Positions 1 to 6,486 of a stretch of DNA of 8,632 nt are shown piece after piece. Numbering within the stretch: position 1 is the stretch's first letter; every line of letters starts with the position of its first letter. Origin of the DNA: Chloroflexota bacterium (GTDB taxonomy: Bacteria > Chloroflexota > UBA6077); the NCBI GenBank assembly GCA_021806765.1, contig JAJZQR010000221.1, positions 1-8,632 of the forward strand. Direction: 5' to 3'. Position numbers and translations under genes: made by a program. Under the pieces are notes generated by a model. It worked only from the letters and a program-made list of their open reading frames with translations. It ran no database searches and was not told the DNA's origin.

Positions 1-26
1 GGGCGACCACAGGGGGTCGCCCCTAC
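1..26. repeat. Palindromic repeat upstream of nuoI (left end cut by window)
   Basis: The arms gggcgacc (1-8) and ggtcgccc (15-22) are a perfect 8-bp inverted repeat around the loop acaggg. The right arm continues into cctac, so the full element probably begins with gtagg just outside the window. The outer arm sequence (gggcga/tcgccccta) is shared with the palindrome after nuoN at 6427-6472, which suggests one dispersed family. It lies directly before nuoI, presumably in the nuoH-nuoI spacer, and could fold in the operon transcript. It has no T-tract, so a classical terminator is unlikely. Confidence 0.75.
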
Positions 27-45
27 AAAGGGACGGAATAGAGAC

Positions 46-513
46 ATGTTCGGTTCTGGAATGGCCAAGGGCCTGAAGACAACCCTGCAACACATGTTCA
101 AGCGGCCGGTGACCGTGCAGTACCCGGAGGAGGTCCTCCCCCTGCCCACGGGCTACCGTGGTAGGGTGAGCCTGGTGGTTAACCCCGAGACGGGCAAGTA
201 CCGGTGCACGGCGTGCGGTCTCTGCGCCAAGGCCTGTCCGGTGAACATCATCCAGATCGTTCGTGCCAAGGACGCGGCCGGGAAGCCGACGCCATACCCG
301 GAGAAGTACGAGTACAACCTGCTGGAGTGCATCGTCTGCGGGCTGTGCGTGGAGGCCTGCCCCTTCGAGGCGCTCACCATGTCGCCCGAGCGGGAGCTGG
401 CCACCTACAGCCGGAAGGGCGGCGACCAGAACCGCGAGAAGATGGCTGTGATGGCTTCCGCCGAGGTCGACGAGCAGCGGAAGCGTGTGCAGGGCTTCGG
501 CCAGATGAAGTAA
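46..513 (+). CDS. nuoI: NADH-quinone oxidoreductase subunit I (complex I, 2x 4Fe-4S)
   Basis: This 155-residue protein is the TYKY/NuoI ferredoxin-like subunit. It holds clusters N6a and N6b and passes electrons from the peripheral arm towards N2 and quinone at the cytoplasmic face of the membrane. Two classical motifs are visible: C54-x2-C57-x2-C60-x3-C64-P and C95-x2-C98-x2-C101-x3-C105-P. The N-terminus (GLKTTLQHMFKRPVTVQYPEE) is the usual membrane-associated amphipathic helix plus the VTVQYPEE stretch. The ATG at 46 is preferred because MFGSGMAKGLKTTL matches the usual family N-terminus. Another ATG at 61 would lose only five residues. The only SD-like sequence, aaggga at 28-33, is weak and distant. 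The tail after about residue 120 is charged and poorly conserved. The length is normal for short NuoI forms. It is followed by the rest of the membrane-arm genes. Confidence 0.97.
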   Translation: MFGSGMAKGLKTTLQHMFKRPVTVQYPEEVLPLPTGYRGRVSLVVNPETGKYRCTACGLCAKACPVNIIQIVRAKDAAGKPTPYPEKYEYNLLECIVCGLCVEACPFEALTMSPERELATYSRKGGDQNREKMAVMASAEVDEQRKRVQGFGQMK

Positions 514-520
514 GAGACTG

Positions 521-617
521 TCACCCCCTCCCCCCGCCCCTCCCCCATTACATTAGAGGGGGAGGGGAGAAGAATCCCCCTGCCCCCCTTGTGGGGGAAG
601 GGTCAGGGAAGGGGGGC
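521..617. repeat. C/G-tract double-hairpin repeat in the nuoI-nuoJ spacer
   Basis: The 121-nt spacer between nuoI and nuoJ is almost filled by alternating C-runs and G-runs. The first hairpin has perfect 10-bp arms, cccctccccc (537-546) and gggggagggg (558-567), with an 11-nt loop. A second, interrupted hairpin pairs ccccc (584-588) with ggggg (593-597) and, further out, ccctg (578-582) with caggg (604-608). The same layout of two consecutive C-arm/G-arm hairpins recurs in the nuoM-nuoN spacer at about 4896-4965. I infer a dispersed intergenic element. It stays in the polycistronic RNA just before the nuoJ ribosome-binding site and may affect stability or downstream translation. Confidence 0.75.
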
Positions 618-623
618 GAAGAC

Positions 624-630
624 GAGGAGA
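624..630 (+). promoter_or_regulatory. Ribosome-binding site for nuoJ (GTG start)
   Basis: The sequence gaggaga ends four bases before the GTG at 635. It decides the start, because no ATG exists near the conserved N-terminus. It lies immediately after the C/G-tract repeat. Confidence 0.7.
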
Positions 631-634
631 GACA

Positions 635-1132
635 GTGACAGACGTCTTTACAACGATCGGCTTCTACACCTTCGGACTGATGGCCGTTGGGGGCGCCGTC
701 GGCATGGTCTCGGCCCGCCGGCTGGTGCACAGCGCCATCTTCCTGGTGGCCTCCTTCCTGGGGGTGGCGGCCATCTACCTGCTGCTGGGGGCGGACTTCC
801 TGGCGATGGTGCAGGTGTTGATCTACGCCGGCGCCATCATGATCCTGATGTTGTTCGCCATCATGCTCACTCCGAAGCAGATAGAGGTCAGGCGCCCGGG
901 ACAGTGGGCCCAGAGGCTGGCAGCGGGGCTGGTGTCGGTCTCCTTCCTGGCGGTGGCCGGCTTCACCCTGCTGGGGACCAGGTGGCCGGTGGCGGCAACC
1001 CTTGCGGAGCAGCCCACCACCGAGACCATCGGCCAGGTGATGCTGAGCAACTACGTGCTCCCCTTCGAGATGGCGTCGGTGCTGCTGCTGGCGGCCATGA
1101 TCGGTGCGATCTTGATTGCTCGCGAGGATTGA
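635..1132 (+). CDS. nuoJ: NADH-quinone oxidoreductase subunit J
   Basis: This 165-residue integral membrane subunit of complex I (ND6-like) lies at the junction of the quinone-proximal module and the proton-pumping arm. Five hydrophobic helices are visible at about 10-26, 31-50, 57-79, 95-114 and 142-163. The family signature is the third helix, FLAMVQVLIYAGAIMILMLF (residues 55-74), with the conserved Tyr (Y64) and Gly (G66) around the flexible pi-bulge region that couples quinone reduction to pumping. The start is GTG, with gaggaga just upstream. The length is normal for the family. The stop codon is one base before the nuoK ATG, so the two genes are probably translationally coupled. Codon use matches the neighbouring nuo genes, and nothing looks truncated. 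Confidence 0.96.
   Translation: MTDVFTTIGFYTFGLMAVGGAVGMVSARRLVHSAIFLVASFLGVAAIYLLLGADFLAMVQVLIYAGAIMILMLFAIMLTPKQIEVRRPGQWAQRLAAGLVSVSFLAVAGFTLLGTRWPVAATLAEQPTTETIGQVMLSNYVLPFEMASVLLLAAMIGAILIARED
1124..1128 (+). promoter_or_regulatory. Ribosome-binding site for nuoK inside the end of nuoJ
   Basis: The sequence gagga lies within the last codons of nuoJ, five bases before the ATG at 1134. It supports starting nuoK at 1134 rather than at the in-frame TTG at 1116, which would overlap nuoJ and lengthen the N-terminus by six residues. Confidence 0.7.
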
Positions 1133-1133
1133 G

Positions 1134-1448
1134 ATGGCCTTAACTTTGAACCATTACCTGATGCTCGGCGCGATCCTCTTCGCCATTGGCCTCTACGGAG
1201 CCCTGGCCCGCCGGAACGCCGTCGTCATCCTTATGTCCATCGAGCTGATGTTCAACGGAGTGAACGTCACCCTGCTGGGCTTCTCTCACTTCATCGCCTC
1301 GGCCGTGCCGCTGCTGGGGCAGATCTTCGCCATCTTCATCATCACCGTCGCCGCCGCGGAGGCCGCGGTGGGGCTGGCGATCATCGTCGCCATCTACCGC
1401 GATCGGAAGACCGTGGACGTCGACGAGATCGACCTGATGAAGTGGTAG
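1134..1448 (+). CDS. nuoK: NADH-quinone oxidoreductase subunit K
   Basis: This 104-residue membrane subunit of complex I (ND4L/MrpC-like) has three transmembrane helices at about 7-24, 29-51 and 60-87. The two buried glutamates of the central proton path are present: E37 in the IELMFNGVN segment and E76 in the AAAEAAVGLAI segment, which correspond to E36 and E72 of the E. coli protein. The ATG at 1134 is chosen because it starts the standard MALTLNHYL-type N-terminus, has gagga at the right distance and abuts the nuoJ stop with one base between. The C-terminal DVDEIDLMKW is the usual polar tail. The nuoL start follows 15 nt after its stop. Confidence 0.96.
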   Translation: MALTLNHYLMLGAILFAIGLYGALARRNAVVILMSIELMFNGVNVTLLGFSHFIASAVPLLGQIFAIFIITVAAAEAAVGLAIIVAIYRDRKTVDVDEIDLMKW

Positions 1449-1463
1449 GGGGAGGATAACTAG

Positions 1464-3398
1464 ATGATGCAGTGGGCTTGGCTGATACCGGTGTTTCCCC
1501 TGGCAGCCTTCCTGGTGATCTCTTTCGCCACCAGGCCCTGGAAGCGGTTCAGCGGTTACGTGGCCGTCGGCGGGATCCTGGCTTCTTTCCTGCTGGCCGT
1601 CTCCGTCTTCGGTGAGGCCCTGGGGGGCGCCCACCTGGAGCAGCAGTTCAACTGGCTGCCCCTGGCAGATGCCGCCAACCGAGCCCTGCAGATCGGCTTC
1701 CAGGTGGATCCCCTCACCGCCATAATGCTGATAGTGGTCACCGCGGTGGCCTCCCTGGTGATCATCTACTCCCAGGGCTACATGCACGGCGACCCGGGCT
1801 ACAGCCGGTACTTCGCCTTCATCTCCCTCTTCACCATGTCGATGCTGGGGCTGGTGCTGGCCAACAGCCTCCTGGTCCTCTACATCTTCTGGGAACTGGT
1901 GGGGCTCTGCTCCTACCTGTTGATCGGCTTCTGGTACCAGAAGCCGGAGGCGGCGGCGGCGGCCAAGAAGGCCTTCATCGTCACCCGCTTCGGCGACTTC
2001 GGCCTGCTGATCGGCATCCTGCTGCTGTGGAGCCGGGCTGGGACCCTGCAGTTCACCCAGCTGGAGCACATGATCGCGGCGGGTCAGTTCGATCCCGCCT
2101 TCCTGAGCCTGGTGGGAATACTGCTCTTCTCGGGGGCGGTGGGCAAATCGGCCCAGTTCCCGCTGCACGTGTGGTTGCCCGACGCGATGGAGGGTCCGAC
2201 CCCCGTCAGCGCCTTGATCCACGCGGCGACCATGGTGGCCGCGGGCGTCTACCTGGTAGCGAGGGCCTTCCCCATCTTCGAGGCTGGTCCGGCAGCCATG
2301 ACCGTGGTGATGGCCACCGGCACCATCACGGCGATCTTCGCGGCCAGCATGGCGCTGGTAGCCAACGACATCAAGCGGGTGATGGCCTACTCCACGGTCA
2401 GCCAGCTGGGCTACATGATGCTGGCCCTGGGGGTTGGGGCGCCGGCCGCTGCCATGTTCCACCTGATGAACCACGCCTTCTTCAAGGCGCTGCTGTTCCT
2501 CACCGCCGGTAGCGTGATCCACGCCCTGGGCAGCCAGGACCTGCGCTTCATGGGCGGCCTGTGGAGCCGGACGAAGATCACCGCGATCACCATGGCGATA
2601 GCGGCCCTGTCCCTGTCGGGGATTTTCCCTCTCAGCGGCTTCTGGAGCAAGGACGAGATCCTGGCGGCCGCCTTCGACCACGGGCAGTACCTGGTGTACG
2701 GCGTAGGGCTGTTCACGGCCTTCCTGACCGCCTTCTACATGTTCCGAGCCTGGTTCCTGGCCTTCTGGGGGCAGCCGCGATGGGAGACCAGGACTGAGAA
2801 CTCAGGACTGAGGACTGAGGATGCCGTGCATGGCTCTCACGGCTCAGTCCACAGTCCTCATCACTCAGTCCACGAGTCGCCCTGGGTCATGACGATACCG
2901 CTGATCCTGCTGGCGATACCCAGCATCCTGAGCGGCTTCTGGGGCTCCCCCCTGATGGGCAACGGCTTCGCGAGCTTCTTCGAGGGCGGCCACGTCGAGG
3001 CGGAGCCGATGAACCTGATGGTGATGGGGGTTTCCACGGTGGTGGCCCTCGCCGGCATCTACCTGGCCTGGCTGATGTATGGCGCGAAATCGCTGGCGCC
3101 CGAGAAGGTCTCGGCGGCCTTCGGTCCCGTCTACCAGGTCCTGTACCACAAGTACTGGATCGACGAGCTGTACAACGGCATCGTCCGGATCGTGGTGTTG
3201 GGACTGGCGAAGCTGCTGTGGCTGTTCGATGTGAGAGTGGTGGATGGCGCGGTGAACGGCGTGGCAACCCTGACCCGAGCCACAGGTAGAACCCTGAGGC
3301 AGGTCCAGACGGGCCGCCTGCAGAACTACGGTTGGGCTATGTATGCGGGGGCGGTGGTGATCGCCCTGGCGACGCTGGTAGCACAGTACGCGAAGTAG
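1464..3398 (+). CDS. nuoL: NADH-quinone oxidoreductase subunit L (antiporter-like), with an in-frame repeat insertion
   Basis: This 644-residue distal pump subunit of complex I is homologous to MrpA-type antiporters. Key residues are in place: E144 in FWELVGLCSYLLIGFWY, K228 in GAVGKSAQFPLHVWLPDAMEG, the H-rich ALIHAATMVAAGVYL segment (H253), K341 in NHAFFKALLFL and K397 in FWSKDEIL. The C-terminal part (WIDELYN at about 565-571, then an amphipathic stretch and a final membrane helix at about 624-640) matches the lateral helix and terminal anchor typical of NuoL. The ATG at 1464 has ggagg at 1451-1455; a second ATG follows immediately at 1467. The protein is about 30 residues longer than the E. 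coli form (about 613). The excess fits residues 443-470, which are encoded by an inverted repeat (2791-2871) in a variable polar loop after the helix ending in FRAWFLAFWG. The reading frame is preserved on both sides, so I expect a functional protein. Confidence 0.96.
   Translation: MMQWAWLIPVFPLAAFLVISFATRPWKRFSGYVAVGGILASFLLAVSVFGEALGGAHLEQQFNWLPLADAANRALQIGFQVDPLTAIMLIVVTAVASLVIIYSQGYMHGDPGYSRYFAFISLFTMSMLGLVLANSLLVLYIFWELVGLCSYLLIGFWYQKPEAAAAAKKAFIVTRFGDFGLLIGILLLWSRAGTLQFTQLEHMIAAGQFDPAFLSLVGILLFSGAVGKSAQFPLHVWLPDAMEGPTPVSALIHAATMVAAGVYLVARAFPIFEAGPAAMTVVMATGTITAIFAASMALVANDIKRVMAYSTVSQLGYMMLALGVGAPAAAMFHLMNHAFFKALLFLTAGSVIHALGSQDLRFMGGLWSRTKITAITMAIAALSLSGIFPLSGFWSKDEILAAAFDHGQYLVYGVGLFTAFLTAFYMFRAWFLAFWGQPRWETRTENSGLRTEDAVHGSHGSVHSPHHSVHESPWVMTIPLILLAIPSILSGFWGSPLMGNGFASFFEGGHVEAEPMNLMVMGVSTVVALAGIYLAWLMYGAKSLAPEKVSAAFGPVYQVLYHKYWIDELYNGIVRIVVLGLAKLLWLFDVRVVDGAVNGVATLTRATGRTLRQVQTGRLQNYGWAMYAGAVVIALATLVAQYAK
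2791..2871. repeat. Inverted repeat of ggactgag units embedded in frame in nuoL
   Basis: The left arm (2791-2820) contains ggactgag three times, at 2791, 2805 and 2812. The right arm (2842-2871) contains its complement ctcagtcc at 2843 and 2864, plus cagtcctca at 2852-2860. Aligning the left arm's reverse complement with the right arm gives 24 matches in 30 positions, around a 21-nt loop. The translated stretch (residues 443-470, including TENSGLRTED and a His/Ser-rich half) resembles no normal NuoL sequence and falls in a non-conserved loop. The structure looks like an intergenic-type palindromic element that landed in the gene with its frame open. Confidence 0.8.
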
Positions 3399-3437
3399 GA
3401 GAACCGACAGTAACCGTTATACGGGAGTCTGATTGAG

Positions 3438-4889
3438 ATGCCGTATTTGAGTGTGTTAGTCTTCTTGCCCATGGCGGCAGCGGTGGTCATCATGCTCACT
3501 CCCAAGGAGTGGAGCCGGTGGATCGCGGGCGGGGCATCCCTGGCGGTGCTGGCGCTCTCCCTGCAGGCATTTGCCGTCTTCGATCGCACGGCCTCGGGCT
3601 TCCAGCTGGTCGAGAAGGCGGCCTGGATACCCCAGTACGGCGTCTCCTACTTCCTGGGAGTGGACGGAATCAGCCTGCCGATGGTGGTCCTGACCGGGCT
3701 GCTCACCTTCATAGCGGTGCTGGCCTCCTGGCGGCTGCAGCTCCGGCCCAGGGAGTTCTTCGCCCTGGTGATGGTGCTGGAGACGGCCATGATGGGCGTC
3801 TTCACCGCCCTGGACCTGATGCTATTCTTCCTGTTCTGGGAACTGGAGCTGGCGCCCATGTACCTGCTGATCGGCGTCTGGGGCGGCCCGCGGCGCGAGT
3901 ACGCGGCGATGAAGTTCATCCTGTACACCATCGCCGGTAGCATCTTCATGCTGGTGGGGATCTTCGCCCTCTACTTCGCGGCAGGCAAGAACACTTTCGA
4001 CATGACCGTGCTGGGGGCGCAGCAGTACGCCGCGGGCTTCCAGCTGGTGGTCTTCCTGCTGCTGGCCGTCGGCTTCGCCGTGAAGGTTCCGGTGTTCCCC
4101 TTCCACACCTGGCTTCCCGACGCCCACACAGAGGCGCCCACCGCCATCAGCATCCTGCTGGCGGGCGTCCTGCTGAAGATGGGTGGCTACGGCCTCATCC
4201 GGCTCCCCTTCGGGATGCTGCCCGATGCGGCCAGGGAGCTGGCTCCCTGGATCGCGGTACTGGCGGTGATAAACGTCCTGTACGGTGCGGCCGTCTCCAT
4301 GGTCCAGGAAGATCTAAAGAAGCTGATCGCCTACTCCAGCGTGAGCCACATGGGCTACGTCCTGCTGGGGGCGGCGGCCCTCACCGGGGTGGGGCTGCAG
4401 GGCGCCGTGCTGCAGATGTTCACCCACGGGACCATCACCGGCCTCCTCTTCCTGATGGTGGGGCTGGTGTACGACCGGACCCACACCCGCATCATCGACA
4501 AGCTGGGCGGGCTCGGAACCCGGATGCCGGCCATCGCGGTGGCCTTCGTGGTCGCCGGCCTGGCCTCCCTGGGGCTGCCCGGCATGAGTGGCTTCGTGGC
4601 GGAGTTCCTGGTGTTCATCGGGGCCTTCCCGGTGTGGCAGGTGGCTACCATACTGGCGGCCTTCGGCATCGTCATCACCGCGGGCTACCTGCTCTGGATG
4701 CTGCAGCGGGTCTTCATGGGTCCCCTCCCCGCCCAATGGGCCGGGTTGGGAGACGCCAACCGGCTGGAACTGTTCACCGTAGGGGTGATGGTAGCGGTCA
4801 TCGTAGGCGTCGGGGTGTACCCGAGCGTCTTGACCGACGTAATCAAGATGGGCGTGGGGCCCATGGCGCAACGATTAGCAGGGATGTAG
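3438..4889 (+). CDS. nuoM: NADH-quinone oxidoreductase subunit M (antiporter-like)
   Basis: This 483-residue proton-pumping subunit of the complex I membrane arm is ND4/MrpD-like and has about 14 hydrophobic helices. The four charged residues of the channel are conserved: E135 (FWELELAPMYLLIG), K216 (FAVKVPVFPFHTWLPDAHTEAPT), K247 (LLKMGGYGL) and E389 (GFVAEFLVFIG). They correspond to E144, K234, K265 and E407 of E. coli NuoM. The ATG at 3438 has gggag at 3423-3427, a slightly long spacing of 10 nt. MPYLSVLVFLP is a typical NuoM start. The 39-nt gap after nuoL contains no gene, only a small ccgt/acgg dyad at 3414-3424. The length is somewhat shorter than the E. coli protein but normal for many bacteria. 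The gene is followed by a repeat-filled spacer before nuoN. Confidence 0.97.
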   Translation: MPYLSVLVFLPMAAAVVIMLTPKEWSRWIAGGASLAVLALSLQAFAVFDRTASGFQLVEKAAWIPQYGVSYFLGVDGISLPMVVLTGLLTFIAVLASWRLQLRPREFFALVMVLETAMMGVFTALDLMLFFLFWELELAPMYLLIGVWGGPRREYAAMKFILYTIAGSIFMLVGIFALYFAAGKNTFDMTVLGAQQYAAGFQLVVFLLLAVGFAVKVPVFPFHTWLPDAHTEAPTAISILLAGVLLKMGGYGLIRLPFGMLPDAARELAPWIAVLAVINVLYGAAVSMVQEDLKKLIAYSSVSHMGYVLLGAAALTGVGLQGAVLQMFTHGTITGLLFLMVGLVYDRTHTRIIDKLGGLGTRMPAIAVAFVVAGLASLGLPGMSGFVAEFLVFIGAFPVWQVATILAAFGIVITAGYLLWMLQRVFMGPLPAQWAGLGDANRLELFTVGVMVAVIVGVGVYPSVLTDVIKMGVGPMAQRLAGM

Positions 4890-4895
4890 TCGACC

Positions 4896-4965
4896 TCTCC
4901 CCCGGCCCCTCCCCGACGCGGGGAGGGGAGGCATCCCCTTCCCCAGTGGGGAAGGGGGCAGGGGG
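4896..4965. repeat. C/G-tract double-hairpin repeat in the nuoM-nuoN spacer
   Basis: There are two consecutive strong hairpins. The first has perfect 9-bp arms, cccctcccc (4906-4914) and ggggagggg (4920-4928), with a 5-nt loop. The second has perfect 10-bp arms, ccccttcccc (4935-4944) and ggggaagggg (4948-4957), with a 3-nt loop. It resembles the element at 521-617 in arm sequence, order and closing caggg run, so the two are probably copies of one dispersed family. It fills much of the 110-nt spacer. There is no T-tract, so it is more likely an RNA-stability or attenuation-like structure than a terminator. Confidence 0.8.
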
Positions 4966-4983
4966 TTAGGTTAGCTCCCAAGC

Positions 4984-4995
4984 GGAGGTTGAGGA
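4984..4995 (+). promoter_or_regulatory. Ribosome-binding region for nuoN (TTG start)
   Basis: Two purine-rich SD candidates, ggagg (4984-4988) and gagga (4991-4995), precede the TTG at 5000. The nearer one leaves four bases, the further one eleven. Together with the family-like N-terminus they support a TTG start; no ATG lies in a suitable place. Confidence 0.6.
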
Positions 4996-4999
4996 AAAC

Positions 5000-6421
5000 T
5001 TGGACATTACTTTGCTGGCACCCGAACTGATACTGGCGACCTTCGCCTCCCTGGTGATCCTGGTCGACCTGTTCCTGTCGCCGGCCGCGAAGAGGGTCAA
5101 CCTCTACCTGAGCCTGGTGGGGATCGCGGCCTCGGCGGTGGCAGCCGTCTCCCTGATCGGCCGCAACACCACCTCCTTCTACGGGATGCTGGTGGTAGAC
5201 GACTTCGCCATCTTCTTCCAGCTCGCCTTCCTGCTGGCGGCGGCCCTGGTGGCCCTGTCCGCGGTGGCCTTCCTGGAACGCTACCCGGGGGCCGAGGGCG
5301 AGTTCTACGGCCTGATGCTCTTCTCCACCACGGGGATGATGCTGATGGCCGGCACCCGCGAGCTGGTCTCCATCTACCTGGCGCTGGAACTGACCAGCAT
5401 CAGCCTCTACCTCCTGGCGGGGCTGGCCAAGCGCGACCGCAAGTCCTCCGAGGCCGCTCTCAAGTACCTGCTGCTGGGAGCCCTCTCCTCGGCCATCCTG
5501 CTGTACGGCATGGCGCTGCTGTATGGCCTGTCCGGCACCACGGAGCTAGCGGGCATCGCCAAGACTGTGGCGCAGGGCAGCTCACCGGCACTGCTGCTGG
5601 CCATGTCGTTGGTGGCCGCCGGCTTCGGCTTCAAGATCGCCGCCGTCCCCTTCCAGATGTGGGCACCCGACGTGTACGAGGGCGCTCCCACCCCGGTGAC
5701 GGCCTTCCTGTCGGTCGCCTCCAAGGCCGCGGGCTTCGCCGTGGTGATCCGGGTCTTCACCGTGGCCATGGGTGGCATCCAGGCCGACTGGGTCACCCTC
5801 TTCGCGGTGCTGTCGGCCCTCACCATGACCCTGGGGAACGTGGTGGCGCTGACCCAGCAGAATATCAAGCGGATGCTGGCCTACTCCAGCATCGGCCACG
5901 CGGGCTACCTGCTGCTGGGTGTGGCGGCGGCCACGGTCTCGGGCGTCTCCAGCGTGATGTTCTACCTGCTGGTCTACACGGTAACTAACGTGGCGGCCTT
6001 CACCGTGGTCATCCTGGCTTCCAGGGCGATCCCGGACGACCGCATCGAGGGCTACGCCGGGCTGAACCGGCGGGCCCCGCTGCTCGCCTTCGCCATGGCC
6101 ATCAGCCTGCTTTCCCTGGCGGGGCTGCCGCCGATGGCGGGCTTCTTCGCCAAGTTCTACCTCTTCGCCGCGGCCTATCAGGCCGGTCTGGTGTGGCTGG
6201 TGGTGCTGGGCCTGATCAACTCGGCCATATCCCTCTTCTACTACGTCTGGGTGATACGCCAGATGTACCTGGTGGCCCCGTCCGACGAGGAGCCGGTCCG
6301 GTTCCCCGCCACGGCCTTCGCCTCCCTGGTGGTGGCAGTGGTGGCCGTCTTCGCCCTGGGGATCTTCTCCGATCCCTTCGTCAGCTTCGCCAGGTTAGCG
6401 GCGGCGGGACTGGTACATTAG
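5000..6421 (+). CDS. nuoN: NADH-quinone oxidoreductase subunit N (antiporter-like)
   Basis: This 473-residue ND2-like proton-pumping subunit is the last gene of the complex I operon. The conserved channel residues are E130 (YLALELTSISLYLL), K212 (GFGFKIAAVPFQMWAPDVYEGAPTPV), K242 (ASKAAGF), K290 (NIKRMLAYSSIGHAGYLL) and K385 (FFAKFYLF). About 14 hydrophobic helices are spread over the whole length. The TTG at 5000 gives MDITLLAPELILA, which matches the short N-terminal segment ending in PEL(I/L) usual in NuoN. The next candidate, a TTG at 5012, would remove four residues including part of that segment. The C-terminus is normal. The stop is followed after 5 nt by a 19-bp perfect palindrome that separates it from the convergent gene block. 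Confidence 0.96.
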   Translation: MDITLLAPELILATFASLVILVDLFLSPAAKRVNLYLSLVGIAASAVAAVSLIGRNTTSFYGMLVVDDFAIFFQLAFLLAAALVALSAVAFLERYPGAEGEFYGLMLFSTTGMMLMAGTRELVSIYLALELTSISLYLLAGLAKRDRKSSEAALKYLLLGALSSAILLYGMALLYGLSGTTELAGIAKTVAQGSSPALLLAMSLVAAGFGFKIAAVPFQMWAPDVYEGAPTPVTAFLSVASKAAGFAVVIRVFTVAMGGIQADWVTLFAVLSALTMTLGNVVALTQQNIKRMLAYSSIGHAGYLLLGVAAATVSGVSSVMFYLLVYTVTNVAAFTVVILASRAIPDDRIEGYAGLNRRAPLLAFAMAISLLSLAGLPPMAGFFAKFYLFAAAYQAGLVWLVVLGLINSAISLFYYVWVIRQMYLVAPSDEEPVRFPATAFASLVVAVVAVFALGIFSDPFVSFARLAAAGLVH

Positions 6422-6426
6422 GGAAC

Positions 6427-6472
6427 GTGTAGGGGCGAAGCATTCGCCGCAGTGAATGCTTCGCCCCTACAC
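6427..6472. terminator. 19-bp perfect palindrome between convergent operons (repeat, possible bidirectional terminator)
   Basis: The arm gtgtaggggcgaagcattc (6427-6445) and its exact complement (6454-6472) flank the 8-nt loop gccgcagt. It lies between the nuoN stop (6421) and the stop of the convergent membrane-protein gene (6487), where a bidirectional terminator is expected. Neither side has a T-run, so intrinsic termination would be atypical. The outer arms (gtaggggcga/tcgcccctac) match the palindrome at 1-26, but the inner core differs. I therefore see it both as a dispersed repeat and as a likely 3'-end structure for both transcripts. Confidence 0.7.
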
Positions 6473-6486
6473 AACGCCGCCCGCCT

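Noticed and set aside
521..617. Rho-independent terminator between nuoI and nuoJ
   Set aside because: The hairpins are strong, but no T-tract follows, and termination here would cut off the essential membrane-arm genes. A dispersed repeat fits better.
1116..1133. Longer nuoK starting at a TTG inside nuoJ
   Set aside because: It would add six residues not seen in the family and ignores the well-placed gagga before the ATG at 1134.
1140..2681. 513-codon open frame on the minus strand opposite nuoK and nuoL
   Set aside because: It is antisense to two unmistakable nuo genes. Its product is rich in Gln, His, Gly, Asp and Arg with no domain, as expected from the complement of GC-rich membrane-protein codons.
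2791..2871. Frameshift or pseudogene in nuoL caused by the repeat
   Set aside because: The frame is continuous through the element, conserved NuoL sequence resumes on both sides, and all key residues are present.
3399..3437. Regulatory dyad in the nuoL-nuoM gap
   Set aside because: Only a 4-bp ccgt/acgg dyad is visible, which is too small to support a function.
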